Program-made: the position numbers and the translations under genes
Shown here: in pieces, positions 25,071 to 33,432 of the stretch
Layout: each line of letters starts with the position of its first letter
How positions within the stretch are numbered: position 1 is the stretch's first letter
Notes under the pieces: generated by a model
What the model was told of the DNA's origin: nothing
Database searches by the model: none
Seen by the model: the letters and a program-made list of their open reading frames with translations, nothing else
DNA from: an uncultured Clostridia bacterium
Lineage (GTDB): Bacteria; Bacillota; Clostridia; Christensenellales; Aristaeellaceae
DNA: 64,000 nucleotides
NCBI GenBank assembly: GCA_934667105.1
Contig: CAKULG010000013.1
Location: 1 to 64,000 of the forward strand
Direction: 5' to 3'

Positions 25071-27400
25071 GGCCGCGCCCGTTCCGCGTTCAGCGCCCCC
25101 TGGCCGCCGTGGCGGTCTGCTATGGGGTGGGAATCGGCGCGGGCGTTTTTCTGCCCTGGTATCCGGCGTTGTATGGGGCGGCGCTGGCGCTGAGTCTGAT
25201 TTACTGGCTGCTGCTTCGGCGGCGCGGCCGGGGCGCGGCGGGCGGCATGACCGCCTTCTTTTTCCTGGGGCTGCTGCTGGCGGGGCTGGCCGCCCATCCG
25301 GTGACGCCCGCGCCGGGAAAATATCAAATCACGGGCGTGCTATCTGCCGATGCGACGCTGCGGGAGGATGGAACCGCCTTCGGCTTTCTGGAGCGGGCTG
25401 TTCTGGAAAATGAGGAGGGCGTTTGCTGGCAGGGACGGCTGTACTGGACGTACACCCCCGATGCGGAGGCGCCGCTTTTGCCCCGGGAGGGGGACGCGGT
25501 GGCCTTTCAGGGCAAGGTGTACCTTCCGGTGGGGCGGCAGAACCCCTACGGCTTTGATTTTCGGATGTATCTTTTGCAAAAGGGCGTTCCGGCGGGAGCG
25601 TCCGGCGCGGGGAAACTGACGCTGACGGGCAGCCCGGGCCGGGGCGCGGCCTCCTTTTTCTATCGCCTGCGCAAGGCGCTGACGGAGCGGGTGCGCCTGA
25701 TTTTCGGGGAAGAAAGCGCCTTGCCCGAGGCGCTGCTGCTGGGCGAGCGGGAGAGCCTGCCCGAGGAGACGCGGCGCGGCTTTTCGGATGCGGGAGCGGC
25801 GCATATCCTGGCGGTTTCCGGGCTGCATGTGGGCCTGCTGGCGGGGGCGCTGCTGGGGCTTTTGCGCAGGTGGTGTTCGCCCAAGGCGCGTTTTTTCGTG
25901 CTGTGCGGTTTTTTGCTGTTCTATTGCGCGCTGCTGGATTTTCCCGCCCCCGTGGCCCGGGCCGCCCTGCTTTGCGGCCTGTCGCAGCTGCGGCAGATGA
26001 CGCGCCGGGCCCCGGACGGCCTGACGCTGCTGGCCGCGGCGTTTCTGCTGATTTTGCTGGTTTCGCCCCTGGCGCTTTTTTCCGCCAGCTTTCTGCTCTC
26101 TTTTTCCGCGGTGCTGGGCATGACGCTGTTTCGCGGGCCTCTGGAGCGGCTGCTTTCCTTCCTGCCCTGGCGCCCCGTTCGGGAGGGGGTGGCCGTAACC
26201 TGCTCCGCCACGGCGGGCTCGCTGCTGCCGACGGTGAATATTTTTCACCGGCTCTCCCTCATCGGGCCCTTCATCAATCCGCCGCTTTGCGCCGCCTTCA
26301 GCCTGCTGCTGCCCCTTTACGCCTTGGCGCTGCTGACGGGCTGCTGCTATCTGCCTGCGGGCCAATGGCTGGCCGTTCCCCTCAACGCGGCGACGCGAGC
26401 GCTGGTTTCCCTGGTGCAGGCCCTGGGAAATTTGCCCTTTGCCTCCCTTCGCGTGCCCAGCCTGCCCTGGTATTGCGTGGCGGGTCTGGCGGCGTGTGCC
26501 CTGACGTGCAGCCGCCTGGCGGTGCTGCCCCGGCGGAAGCGGGCGGCCCTGGCCTGCGCGCTGGCGCTTTTGCCCCTGACTGTCTGGCGGATCACGCTGT
26601 GCCCCGATGTGCAGTATGTGCAGCTGGCCATGGGCCAGGCGGATTCCGCCTTGATCCTGGATGGAGCGCGGACGGTGGTGGTGGACGCGGGCAAGCGGGG
26701 CGGCGATCTGGCGGCGTATCTGCTGGCTACGGGCCGCCGGGCGGATCATCTGGTGCTGACGCATCTGCACAGCGATCATTGCCTGGGGGTTTGGGAACTG
26801 CTGGAGGAGGAGATACCCATTGGGGCGGTGTATTTGCCTGAGGACGCGGAAGCGCAGCAGGTGGACGCTGCCTGCCGGGAGTTGCTTGCGGAATTGCGGC
26901 GGCGGGAGATTCCCCTCCATTTTCTGGCCGCCGGGGATGAAATCTGCACGGAGCGGGCGGCCCTGCGGGTCGTCTGGCCCCGGGCGGGGACGGTACGCGC
27001 CGGGGAAAACGCCAATCTGTATTGTCTGGCGCTGCTTTGCGATTTGGACGGCCTGCGGCTTTTGACCACGGGCGATCTATCCGGGGATTACGAGCGCTAC
27101 GCCGCAGAGCAGGCGGATATTCTGAAGGTGGCGCATCACGGCAGCCGCTACAGCACGGGCGAGGAATTTCTGCGCCGGGCGTCGCCGCAGATAGCCCTGA
27201 TATCGGCAGGCGGCGTAAGCGAAAGCCTGCCCCACCCCGATACGCTGGCGCGGCTTGCTTTTCTGGGGGATTCGGTTTACAATACGGGAGAATGCGGCGC
27301 GGTGCTCATCCGGATACGGAAGGGCGAGGCCCGCTTGAGCACCTATTTGCAGGAATTTGTGCAGAATACCGCCGGCGCGGCGGGCGAGGAGACAGAATGA
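25067..27400 (+). CDS. comEC: DNA internalisation competence protein ComEC/Rec2
   Basis: This 777-residue membrane protein forms the channel for single-stranded DNA uptake in natural transformation. It has N-terminal hydrophobic segments (about residues 12-75), an OB-like soluble segment, a polytopic 'Competence' domain (about 215-490) and a C-terminal MBL-fold domain with LTHLHSDHCLG (about 564-574) and VAHHGSRYST (about 686-695). Full length suggests function. comEA and comEB are not beside it. Start overlaps the previous gene and the stop overlaps holA, so it sits in a tightly coupled operon. Confidence 0.93.
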   Translation: MRPRPFRVQRPLAAVAVCYGVGIGAGVFLPWYPALYGAALALSLIYWLLLRRRGRGAAGGMTAFFFLGLLLAGLAAHPVTPAPGKYQITGVLSADATLREDGTAFGFLERAVLENEEGVCWQGRLYWTYTPDAEAPLLPREGDAVAFQGKVYLPVGRQNPYGFDFRMYLLQKGVPAGASGAGKLTLTGSPGRGAASFFYRLRKALTERVRLIFGEESALPEALLLGERESLPEETRRGFSDAGAAHILAVSGLHVGLLAGALLGLLRRWCSPKARFFVLCGFLLFYCALLDFPAPVARAALLCGLSQLRQMTRRAPDGLTLLAAAFLLILLVSPLALFSASFLLSFSAVLGMTLFRGPLERLLSFLPWRPVREGVAVTCSATAGSLLPTVNIFHRLSLIGPFINPPLCAAFSLLLPLYALALLTGCCYLPAGQWLAVPLNAATRALVSLVQALGNLPFASLRVPSLPWYCVAGLAACALTCSRLAVLPRRKRAALACALALLPLTVWRITLCPDVQYVQLAMGQADSALILDGARTVVVDAGKRGGDLAAYLLATGRRADHLVLTHLHSDHCLGVWELLEEEIPIGAVYLPEDAEAQQVDAACRELLAELRRREIPLHFLAAGDEICTERAALRVVWPRAGTVRAGENANLYCLALLCDLDGLRLLTTGDLSGDYERYAAEQADILKVAHHGSRYSTGEEFLRRASPQIALISAGGVSESLPHPDTLARLAFLGDSVYNTGECGAVLIRIRKGEARLSTYLQEFVQNTAGAAGEETE

Positions 27401-28431
27401 AGCACACCGAATTTTTTGCCGCCCTCAAAAAGGGGGAAATCGCCCCTTGCTATTTGTTTGAGGGAGAGGAGGAATTCACCAAGCGCAGCGCCCTTTCCCT
27501 GCTGCGGGAACAGGTGGCGGGGGGCGATTTCGCCGCCATGAACGATACCCGGTTGGTGGATCCCGCCCCGGACGCGCTGATCGCCGCCGCCGAGACGCTC
27601 CCCTTCCTGAGCGAGCGCCGCTTTCTGGAGGTGCGGGACAGCGCGCTGCTCGTTGCCGGAAAGGCCAAGGATTACGACGAGGACAGCGCGGCCAAGCGCC
27701 TGACGGAGTATCTGGATCATCTGCCCGAAACGACGTGCATCGTTTTTTTTGTGCGGGGGAAGGCAGACGGGCGCAAAAAGCTGTATCAGGCGCTGAAAAA
27801 AAAGGCGGCGCTGGTTTCCTTTGATCCCCTGGACGATCGGGAGTTGACCCAGTGGATCGCCAAGACGCTGGGTCGGCGGGGCAAAAAAATCAGCCAGAGC
27901 GCCTGCCAGCGACTGTGGTTTTCCGCCGGGCGAGATCTGACGCTGCTTTCCAACGAACTGGAAAAGCTCGCCGCCTTCGCCGGGGAGCGCGAGGAGGTTA
28001 CCGAGGCGGATGTGGACGCGATCTGCGTGAAATCCACGGAATACAAGGTGTTCGATCTGGCGGATACGCTGCTTTCGGGCAGAGGGGCGCTGGCCCTGCG
28101 CATGCTTCAGGCGCTTTTGCGGGAGGGGGAGGAGCGCATGATGTTGCTTTCCTTGCTGGGGCGGCAATGCAGGCAGCTGCGCTATGCCAAGGCGCTGGGC
28201 GCGGCCGGGGCGCAGCCGGGGGAGATTGCCAGTAAGCTGGGCATTCCGCCCTTCGCCGTGCGCAAAACGCTGGATTTGGCCCGGGGCTACTCCGCCGGAC
28301 AGCTGGCCCAGATGGCTCAGGCCTGCCTGGACGCGGAATACCAGGTGAAAAGCGGGCAATTGATGGACGCGGGGGCGCTGGAGCAGGTGATGCTGCGAAT
28401 TTTAGCCCTGCGGGAGGAAAAACATGGCTGA
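27397..28431 (+). CDS. holA: DNA polymerase III delta subunit
   Basis: This 344-residue clamp-loader subunit opens the sliding clamp during loading. The N-terminal region has CYLFEGEEEF (about residues 18-27), followed by the AAA+-like fold with a degenerate nucleotide site and a C-terminal helical domain containing LLGRQCRQLRYAK (about 252). The ATG overlaps the comEC stop (ATGA), so it is translated by coupling. holA directly after comEC is a common arrangement in Bacillota. Length is standard. Confidence 0.92.
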   Translation: MKHTEFFAALKKGEIAPCYLFEGEEEFTKRSALSLLREQVAGGDFAAMNDTRLVDPAPDALIAAAETLPFLSERRFLEVRDSALLVAGKAKDYDEDSAAKRLTEYLDHLPETTCIVFFVRGKADGRKKLYQALKKKAALVSFDPLDDRELTQWIAKTLGRRGKKISQSACQRLWFSAGRDLTLLSNELEKLAAFAGEREEVTEADVDAICVKSTEYKVFDLADTLLSGRGALALRMLQALLREGEERMMLLSLLGRQCRQLRYAKALGAAGAQPGEIASKLGIPPFAVRKTLDLARGYSAGQLAQMAQACLDAEYQVKSGQLMDAGALEQVMLRILALREEKHG

Positions 28432-29146
28432 TTTACGGGAACTTTTCGCGGCGGCGGGGCTGCCCCTGGCTGAGGATGTATTGGAAAAGCTGGAAAAATA
28501 CCGCGCGCTGCTGCTGGAATGGAACGGGCGGATGGATTTGACCAGCGTATCGCCGGAGGATATGGCCGCCCGGCATTTCCTGGATTCGCTGCTGCCCCTG
28601 GGGCAGACGGGGTTGATCCCCGAAGCGGGGCGGCTTATCGACGTGGGCACGGGGGCGGGCTTTCCGGGACTGGCCCTGGCCATCGCCCGGCCTGGGCTGC
28701 AGGTGACGCTGCTGGAGGCCCAGACCAAGCGCTGCCAGTTTCTTGCGGCGGTGTGCGAAGCGCTGGCGCTGGAAAACGTGACGCTGATTAACGACCGGGC
28801 GGAGAATCTGGGCCGGGCGGCGGGCCATCGGGAGGAATACGACCGGGCGGCGGCCCGGGCGGTGGCGCCTCTGCCCGTGCTGTGCGAATATCTGCTGCCC
28901 TTTGTGCGGGTGGGAGGGCAGGCCCTGTGCTGGAAGGGCCCCGCCGTTTCGGAGGAAATGGAGGATGGCCGCGCCGCCGCCCTGGCCCTGGGGGGCCGGG
29001 TGCTCCCGCCGGTGGAAATGGCGGCCCCTGCCTGGGGGGGCGGGCATGTGCTGGTGCCTGTACAAAAAATCCAGAAAACCATTCCCCAATATCCGCGGAA
29101 AAACGGCATGCCCGCCAAGCGTCCCCTGAAAGCCGATAAAAATTGA
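28424..29146 (+). CDS. rsmG: 16S rRNA (guanine-527-N7) methyltransferase
   Basis: This 240-residue SAM-dependent enzyme methylates G527 of 16S rRNA. The SAM motif LIDVGTGAGFPGL is at about residues 70-82, LLEAQTKRCQFL at about 95-106 and DRAAARAVAPL at about 144-154. The start overlaps the end of holA by 8 bases. It is followed by a terminator and then noc, matching the Bacillus gidB-noc neighbourhood. Confidence 0.95.
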   Translation: MADLRELFAAAGLPLAEDVLEKLEKYRALLLEWNGRMDLTSVSPEDMAARHFLDSLLPLGQTGLIPEAGRLIDVGTGAGFPGLALAIARPGLQVTLLEAQTKRCQFLAAVCEALALENVTLINDRAENLGRAAGHREEYDRAAARAVAPLPVLCEYLLPFVRVGGQALCWKGPAVSEEMEDGRAAALALGGRVLPPVEMAAPAWGGGHVLVPVQKIQKTIPQYPRKNGMPAKRPLKADKN

Positions 29147-29193
29147 CAGCGGCTTTTGCGAATTGCGGCGATTGCTGTCCTACGGTTCCTTCC

Positions 29194-29230
29194 CCTCCTG
29201 CCTCAAACGCGGCAGGAGGTTTTTCTTTTA
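29194..29230 (+). terminator. Terminator after rsmG
   Basis: CCTCCTGCC / GGCAGGAGG stem with an 8-base loop followed by TTTTTCTTTT. The 29231-29368 stretch before noc holds no gene; TATTAT at 29342-29347 might be a weak -10. Confidence 0.85.
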
Positions 29231-29368
29231 TGCAGAAACATTTGTATCAAGAGCGCGGCGCGCGCCGGGACGAGTCAGGGGGAGGGCGCGTCCGGGCGTG
29301 CTCCGCGCTCGATTTATCGGAATTGTTGCGAACGTGCCGAATATTATCGCGCTGGGAGGAAAAAACAG

Positions 29369-30172
29369 ATGAGCGTTTTGCAGGAAGAAAGGGAAAGCGG
29401 CGGCCGCCAGATCTGCTGGCTTTCCATGGAGGAGATTCATCCCAACCCGCAGCAGCCGCGCAAGGAATTCGACGAGCTGGCCCTGATGGAACTGGCCTCC
29501 TCCATCCGGCAGCACGGCCTGCTGCAGCCCATCACCGTGCGGCCCGTGGAGCGAGGGTATCAGATCGTTATGGGAGAGCGGCGCTTTCGCGCCTGCCGCC
29601 TGCTGGGCTTTTCCCATATCGACGCCTTCGTGCTGTCCAGCGGGCCGGAGGAAAGCGCGCTTCTGGCGCTGATTGAAAATTTGCAGCGGGAAAACCTGCA
29701 TTATCTGGAGGAGGCGGAGGCCTATGCCGAGCTGCTGCACCAGGGCATGACCCAGGAGGTCCTGGCCCGGCGGCTGGGCAAAAGTCCCTCCGGCGTGGCA
29801 AACAAACTGCGGCTGCTGAAGCTGGAGCCCGAGCTGCGGCATTTCCTGCTGGAGGAGGGGCTGAGCGAGCGCCACGCCCGGGCGCTGCTGGCCCTGCCGG
29901 ATGGGGCGGCCCGCTTCCGCATTGCCCGTCAGGCTGCGGCTCAGCATCTCACCGTCCGGGAAACGGAGGCGCTGGTGGCCCGGGCGCAAAAGCGCCTGCC
30001 CGTGCCGCCCCCCGCCCGGCGCGTTATTTCCCTGGTGCGGGATCACCGGTTGTATCTCAACGCCATCAAAAGCGTGGTGGCCCAGATGCGGGAAACGGGC
30101 ATGCAGGCCGATCTCACCGCCACGGAGGAAGGCGACTGGCTGGAAGTGCGCATTCGCATGCCGCGAAAATAG
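29369..30172 (+). CDS. noc: Nucleoid occlusion protein (ParB family)
   Basis: This 267-residue ParB-type CTPase/DNA-binding protein has an N-terminal ParB domain (about residues 17-110) with HPNPQQPRKEF, GLLQPITVRP and GERRFRA, then a helix-turn-helix (about 130-160) with LARRLGKSPSGVANKLRLL. Noc binds scattered sites and membrane to stop division over the nucleoid. Location right after rsmG supports Noc over Spo0J, which is paired with soj/parA; no parA is adjacent. The frame is open from 29156, but ATG 29369 has GGGAGGA 8 bases upstream. Confidence 0.85.
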   Translation: MSVLQEERESGGRQICWLSMEEIHPNPQQPRKEFDELALMELASSIRQHGLLQPITVRPVERGYQIVMGERRFRACRLLGFSHIDAFVLSSGPEESALLALIENLQRENLHYLEEAEAYAELLHQGMTQEVLARRLGKSPSGVANKLRLLKLEPELRHFLLEEGLSERHARALLALPDGAARFRIARQAAAQHLTVRETEALVARAQKRLPVPPPARRVISLVRDHRLYLNAIKSVVAQMRETGMQADLTATEEGDWLEVRIRMPRK

Positions 30173-30229
30173 CAAATGATTGAAAAAGCAAGAATTATAT
30201 GAAATTCATGAGTTTTTTTGCAAAATAGC

Positions 30230-30259
30230 TTGCGATTTTGACAGAATATGTGGTATACT
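30230..30259 (+). promoter_or_regulatory. Promoter of nagB
   Basis: TTGCGA at 30230-30235 and TATACT at 30254-30259 with an 18-base spacer and an extended TG at 30251. A TTGACA at 30238 is too close to the -10 to serve. An 11-base palindrome (ATGAAATTCAT, 30199-30209) upstream could be an operator. Confidence 0.55.
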
Positions 30260-30298
30260 GTGCTTGTAAAATTTCATGTCACGCAGGAGGCCGCAAAA

Positions 30299-31018
30299 AT
30301 GCAGGTGCACGTATACGAAACGGCGGCGCAGGTGGGCCAAGCCGCTGCCACGCTTTTCGCCGCGCAAATTATTCAAAAGCCGGACAGCGTGTTCGGCCTG
30401 GCCACGGGGTCCTCGCCCGTGGGCTGCTATCGGCAGCTGATCGCCTGGCATCAGGCGGGGGTTCTGGATTTTTCCAAGTGCGTCAGCTATAATCTGGATG
30501 AATACTGCGGCCTGCCGGAGGAGCATCCCTGTAGCTATCACGCCTTCATGAACGAGAACCTGTTTCAGCATATCTCCATGAAGGCCCATTATGTGCCCGA
30601 CGGCAACGCCGCCGACCCGGAGGCGGAATGTCTGCGCTATGACGCGGCCATCCGCCAGGCGGGGGGTATCGATATTCAGCTGCTGGGCATTGGGCGAAAC
30701 GGGCATATCGGCTTTAACGAGCCCTCGGATCATTTTTCCGACGGCACGCAGATCGTCCGCCTGACCCAGAGCACCATTTCCGCCAACCGCCGCTTTTTCG
30801 CCCGGGAGGAGGATGTGCCCCGTCAGGCCGTCAGCCTGGGGGTGGGGGGCATTATGGCCGCCCGCCAGATCGTATTGATCGCTATGGGCGCGGAAAAGGC
30901 CGCCGCCGTGCGGGATATGCTGCATGGAGAAATTACCCCCCGGGTGCCCGCCTCCATTTTACGCATGCACAAAAACGCCGTCGCGCTGCTGGATAAAGCG
31001 GCGGCCAGCCTGCTCTGA
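30299..31018 (+). CDS. nagB: Glucosamine-6-phosphate deaminase
   Basis: This 239-residue enzyme converts glucosamine-6-phosphate to fructose-6-phosphate and ammonia. Motifs include LATGSSPVGCY (about residues 33-43), NLDEYCGLP (about 63-71, with the catalytic Asp) and GIGRNGHIGFNEP (about 127-139, His and Glu of the active site), matching Bacillus-type NagB including Asn at the position of E. coli Asp141. AGGAGG lies 8 bases before the ATG. It is monocistronic, far from the two nagA genes, and is followed by a terminator. Confidence 0.95.
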   Translation: MQVHVYETAAQVGQAAATLFAAQIIQKPDSVFGLATGSSPVGCYRQLIAWHQAGVLDFSKCVSYNLDEYCGLPEEHPCSYHAFMNENLFQHISMKAHYVPDGNAADPEAECLRYDAAIRQAGGIDIQLLGIGRNGHIGFNEPSDHFSDGTQIVRLTQSTISANRRFFAREEDVPRQAVSLGVGGIMAARQIVLIAMGAEKAAAVRDMLHGEITPRVPASILRMHKNAVALLDKAAASLL

Positions 31019-31031
31019 AACGTATAAAAAG

Positions 31032-31077
31032 AATCAGCTTGCTCTCGCGCTGCTGGCGGAGAAGCAAGCTGATTTTG
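31032..31077 (+). terminator. Terminator after nagB
   Basis: AATCAGCTTGCT pairs perfectly with AGCAAGCTGATT and is followed by TTTG. The T-run is short. Confidence 0.7.
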
Positions 31078-31086
31078 TGCAGTCCC

Positions 31087-31211
31087 CCTATTCTCCAATC
31101 GGCTTTCTTGGAGGGGGCGGGGGAACCGTTCTGGTGAGCGGGGCTGTGAAAAAACGAAAACAAAGTATTGCGGTGGAACCGTTCTTTGTAAGCCAAGGAA
31201 CGGTTCCACCT
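31087..31211. repeat. Partial copy of the hairpin element
   Basis: CCAATCGGCTTTCTTGGAGG (from about 31095) matches the left arm and GGGGCTGTGAAAAAAC (31140-31155) matches the inverted-repeat end of copy 2. The latter is followed by a 17-bp hairpin (31172-31188 with 31194-31210, one G-U pair) whose CGTTCTTTG tip matches the other copies. The two arms are joined directly, without an internal hairpin array. It lies between convergent nagB and a minus-strand gene and probably terminates both. Confidence 0.7.
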
Positions 31212-31224
31212 TCTTTATTTTAAA

Positions 31225-31761
31225 TTATTCTTCGTATTGCAGCTCCATGATGGAGGAAATCACGGCGGAGGAAACGCTCAGGTATTCCGCGTCGGTGGTG
31301 GGGGCAAAGGTGAAGGTGAACTGATAGCCCTTTTCGGTATACATCGTGATGCCCATCTGGCCGTTCTCCTGGGTGCTCCAGGCGATGCAGGGCAGGCCGT
31401 TCAGCGTTCCGATGGAAGCGTCGAGGCCCAGGCCCACGAAAACGCTGCACAGCTCTTCCAGAGAGGCCACCGCCTGGCCCTCCGCGTTTACGGCGGGGGC
31501 GTAGCCGATGCTCATGCTGCGGGTCTGCGCTTCGTTCATATAGAAGGCGTAGATGCCCTGGGCAGCCAGTTCGTCGGATACTTCCTGGGCAACCAGCTCT
31601 TCAGGCAGATAGAACATCAGCCCGAAATCTTCCAGCGCCACAAATTCGCCGGGGATATTGGCAACGTTCTCTTCGTTGAAATTCAGTTCGTCATCGGCCA
31701 GAGCCAGCGTGGGCAGAGCCAGCATCACAAGCGCCAGGAGCCAAAGCAGGGCTTTTTTCAT
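31225..31761 (-). CDS. Small secreted protein of unknown function
   Basis: This 178-residue protein has a signal peptide (residues 1-22, LALADDE at the likely cleavage site) and a mature acidic domain of about 150 residues with alternating strands. I do not recognise a family. It has no transmembrane segment after the signal peptide and no lipobox Cys. An in-frame ATG at 31773 lies right on the binding site, so 31761 is the better start. It has a consensus promoter, so is probably well expressed. It lies alone between nagB and gdhA. Confidence 0.7.
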   Translation of the reverse strand: MKKALLWLLALVMLALPTLALADDELNFNEENVANIPGEFVALEDFGLMFYLPEELVAQEVSDELAAQGIYAFYMNEAQTRSMSIGYAPAVNAEGQAVASLEELCSVFVGLGLDASIGTLNGLPCIAWSTQENGQMGITMYTEKGYQFTFTFAPTTDAEYLSVSSAVISSIMELQYEE

Positions 31762-31812
31762 AAGAAAATCCATCCTTCCGTTTTTACGCCTTATTTGGCA
31801 TAATTCCGCATC

Positions 31813-31841
31813 ATTATAGCAAAGCGCGGAAGGGCTGTCAA
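31813..31841 (-). promoter_or_regulatory. Promoter of the small secreted protein gene
   Basis: TTGACA (31836-31841, minus) and TATAAT (31813-31818) with a 17-base spacer and TGC extension. Confidence 0.8.
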
Positions 31842-31911
31842 CAGAAAAACAAAAGTTACAAAGAACAAAAGGAATTATGAATAAACGTAACCAAACGATC
31901 GAAAAGAATAC

Positions 31912-31961
31912 AAAAAAGCGCGAAGGAGCGTTGCAATCATGCGGAAAAGCTGCCTTCGCGC
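31912..31961 (-). terminator. Terminator after gdhA
   Basis: GCGCGAAGG pairs with CCTTCGCGC (31918-31926 with 31953-31961). On the minus strand it is followed by TTTTTT. Confidence 0.8.
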
Positions 31962-31983
31962 AATTTTTCGTTTATCGGGGAAA

Positions 31984-33321
31984 TTACACCGCGCCCTGAG
32001 CCAGCATCGCGTCGGCCACCTTCAGGAAGCCCGCGATGTTCGCGCCCACCACATAATCATCCTCCGCGCCGTATTCGGCGGCGGCATGATCCACGGCGGC
32101 GAAAATATTCTCCATAATGCCCTTGAGCTTCTGATCCACCTCGTCGAAGGTCCAGGAAAGGCGCTGGCTGTTCTGGCTCATTTCCAGGGCGGAGGTAGCC
32201 ACGCCGCCGGCGTTTGCGGCCTTGCCGGGGGCGAAAAGCACGCCCGCCTTTTGCAATTCCTTGGTGGCGTCGTAGGTGGTGGGCATATTCGCGCCCTCGG
32301 CTACGGCGATGCAGCCGTTGGCGATCAGCGCCTTGGCGGCGTCCAGATCCAGCTCATTCTGCGTGGCGCAGGGCAGCGCGATATCGCACTTCACCGTCCA
32401 GATGCCGCGGAAGCCATCGGTATATACCGCGCCGGGAACCCGGGCGGCGTATTCCTTGATGCGGCCCCGCTCCACTTCCTTGATCTGCTTCACCACATCC
32501 AGCTGAATGCCCTGCTCATCCACCACATAGCCGTTGGAATCGCTCATGGCCACCACTTTGCCGCCCATTTCGGCGATTTTCTGGGCCGCGTAAATGGCCA
32601 CGTTGCCGCTGCCCGAAACCACCACCCGCTTGCCCGCGGGGGAGAGGCCCTTCTTGGCCAACATGGCGCGGGTGAAATAGCACAGGCCGAAGCCGGTGGC
32701 CTCCTTCCGGGCCAGGGAGCCGCCGTAGGAAAGGCCTTTGCCCGTGAGCACGCCCTCGTAAAGATTGGTGATGCGCTTATACTGGCCGTACAGGAAGCCG
32801 ATCTCCCGGGCGCCCACGCCGATATCTCCGGCGGGTACATCCTGATCCGCGCCGATATATTTATACAGCTCGGTCATAAAGCTCTGGCAGAAGCGCATAA
32901 CCTCGTTATCGCTCTTGCCCTTGGGATCGAAATCGCTGCCGCCCTTGCCGCCGCCGATGGGCAGGCCGGTGAGGCTGTTTTTGAGCACCTGCTCAAAGCC
33001 CAGAAATTTAATCACGGAAAGGTTCACGCTGGGATGCAGCCGCAGGCCGCCCTTATAGGGGCCGATGGCGCTGTTATACTGCACCCGGTAGCCCCGGTTC
33101 ACCTGCACCCTGCCCTGATCGTCCACCCAGGGAACCCGGAAAAGAATGGCGCGATCGGGCTCCACAAAGCGTTCCAGCAGACCCTTTTCCTCGTATTCGG
33201 GGTGTTTATCAAATACCGGGGCCAGCGCTTCCAGCACTTCTCGGGTTGCCTGTAAAAATTCCTTTTCCTGGGGGTTGCGCGCTTCCAGGCCGGCCAGCAC
33301 GCGGGAAACATATGCGTTCAT
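31984..33321 (-). CDS. gdhA: NADP-type glutamate dehydrogenase
   Basis: This 445-residue hexameric-type enzyme interconverts glutamate with 2-oxoglutarate and ammonia. The substrate loop GGGKGGSDFDPKGKSD lies at about residues 121-136 (catalytic Lys and Asp), the nucleotide-binding VVSGSGNVAIYAAQKI at about 232, and NAGGVATSALEMSQN at about 369-383. Length and motifs are those of the small NADP-dependent family used for ammonia assimilation. AGGAGG precedes the ATG. It is monocistronic with its own promoter and terminator. Confidence 0.95.
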   Translation of the reverse strand: MNAYVSRVLAGLEARNPQEKEFLQATREVLEALAPVFDKHPEYEEKGLLERFVEPDRAILFRVPWVDDQGRVQVNRGYRVQYNSAIGPYKGGLRLHPSVNLSVIKFLGFEQVLKNSLTGLPIGGGKGGSDFDPKGKSDNEVMRFCQSFMTELYKYIGADQDVPAGDIGVGAREIGFLYGQYKRITNLYEGVLTGKGLSYGGSLARKEATGFGLCYFTRAMLAKKGLSPAGKRVVVSGSGNVAIYAAQKIAEMGGKVVAMSDSNGYVVDEQGIQLDVVKQIKEVERGRIKEYAARVPGAVYTDGFRGIWTVKCDIALPCATQNELDLDAAKALIANGCIAVAEGANMPTTYDATKELQKAGVLFAPGKAANAGGVATSALEMSQNSQRLSWTFDEVDQKLKGIMENIFAAVDHAAAEYGAEDDYVVGANIAGFLKVADAMLAQGAV

Positions 33322-33360
33322 GGACGTTCCTCCTTTATTGGCCCAAAATAACTACAGCTT

Positions 33361-33389
33361 ATTATATTAAAGCGCCGCCCCCATGACAA
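33361..33389 (-). promoter_or_regulatory. Promoter of gdhA
   Basis: TTGTCA (33384-33389, minus) and TATAAT (33361-33366) with a 17-base spacer. Confidence 0.75.
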
Positions 33390-33432
33390 GGGAGCGGCTG
33401 CTCTTTTGCTGTATTTTCCTGGGAGGCCGTGA

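Noticed and set aside
30238..30259. TTGACA at 30238 as -35 for nagB
   Set aside because: The spacer to TATACT would be only 10 bases; TTGCGA at 30230 fits with 18.
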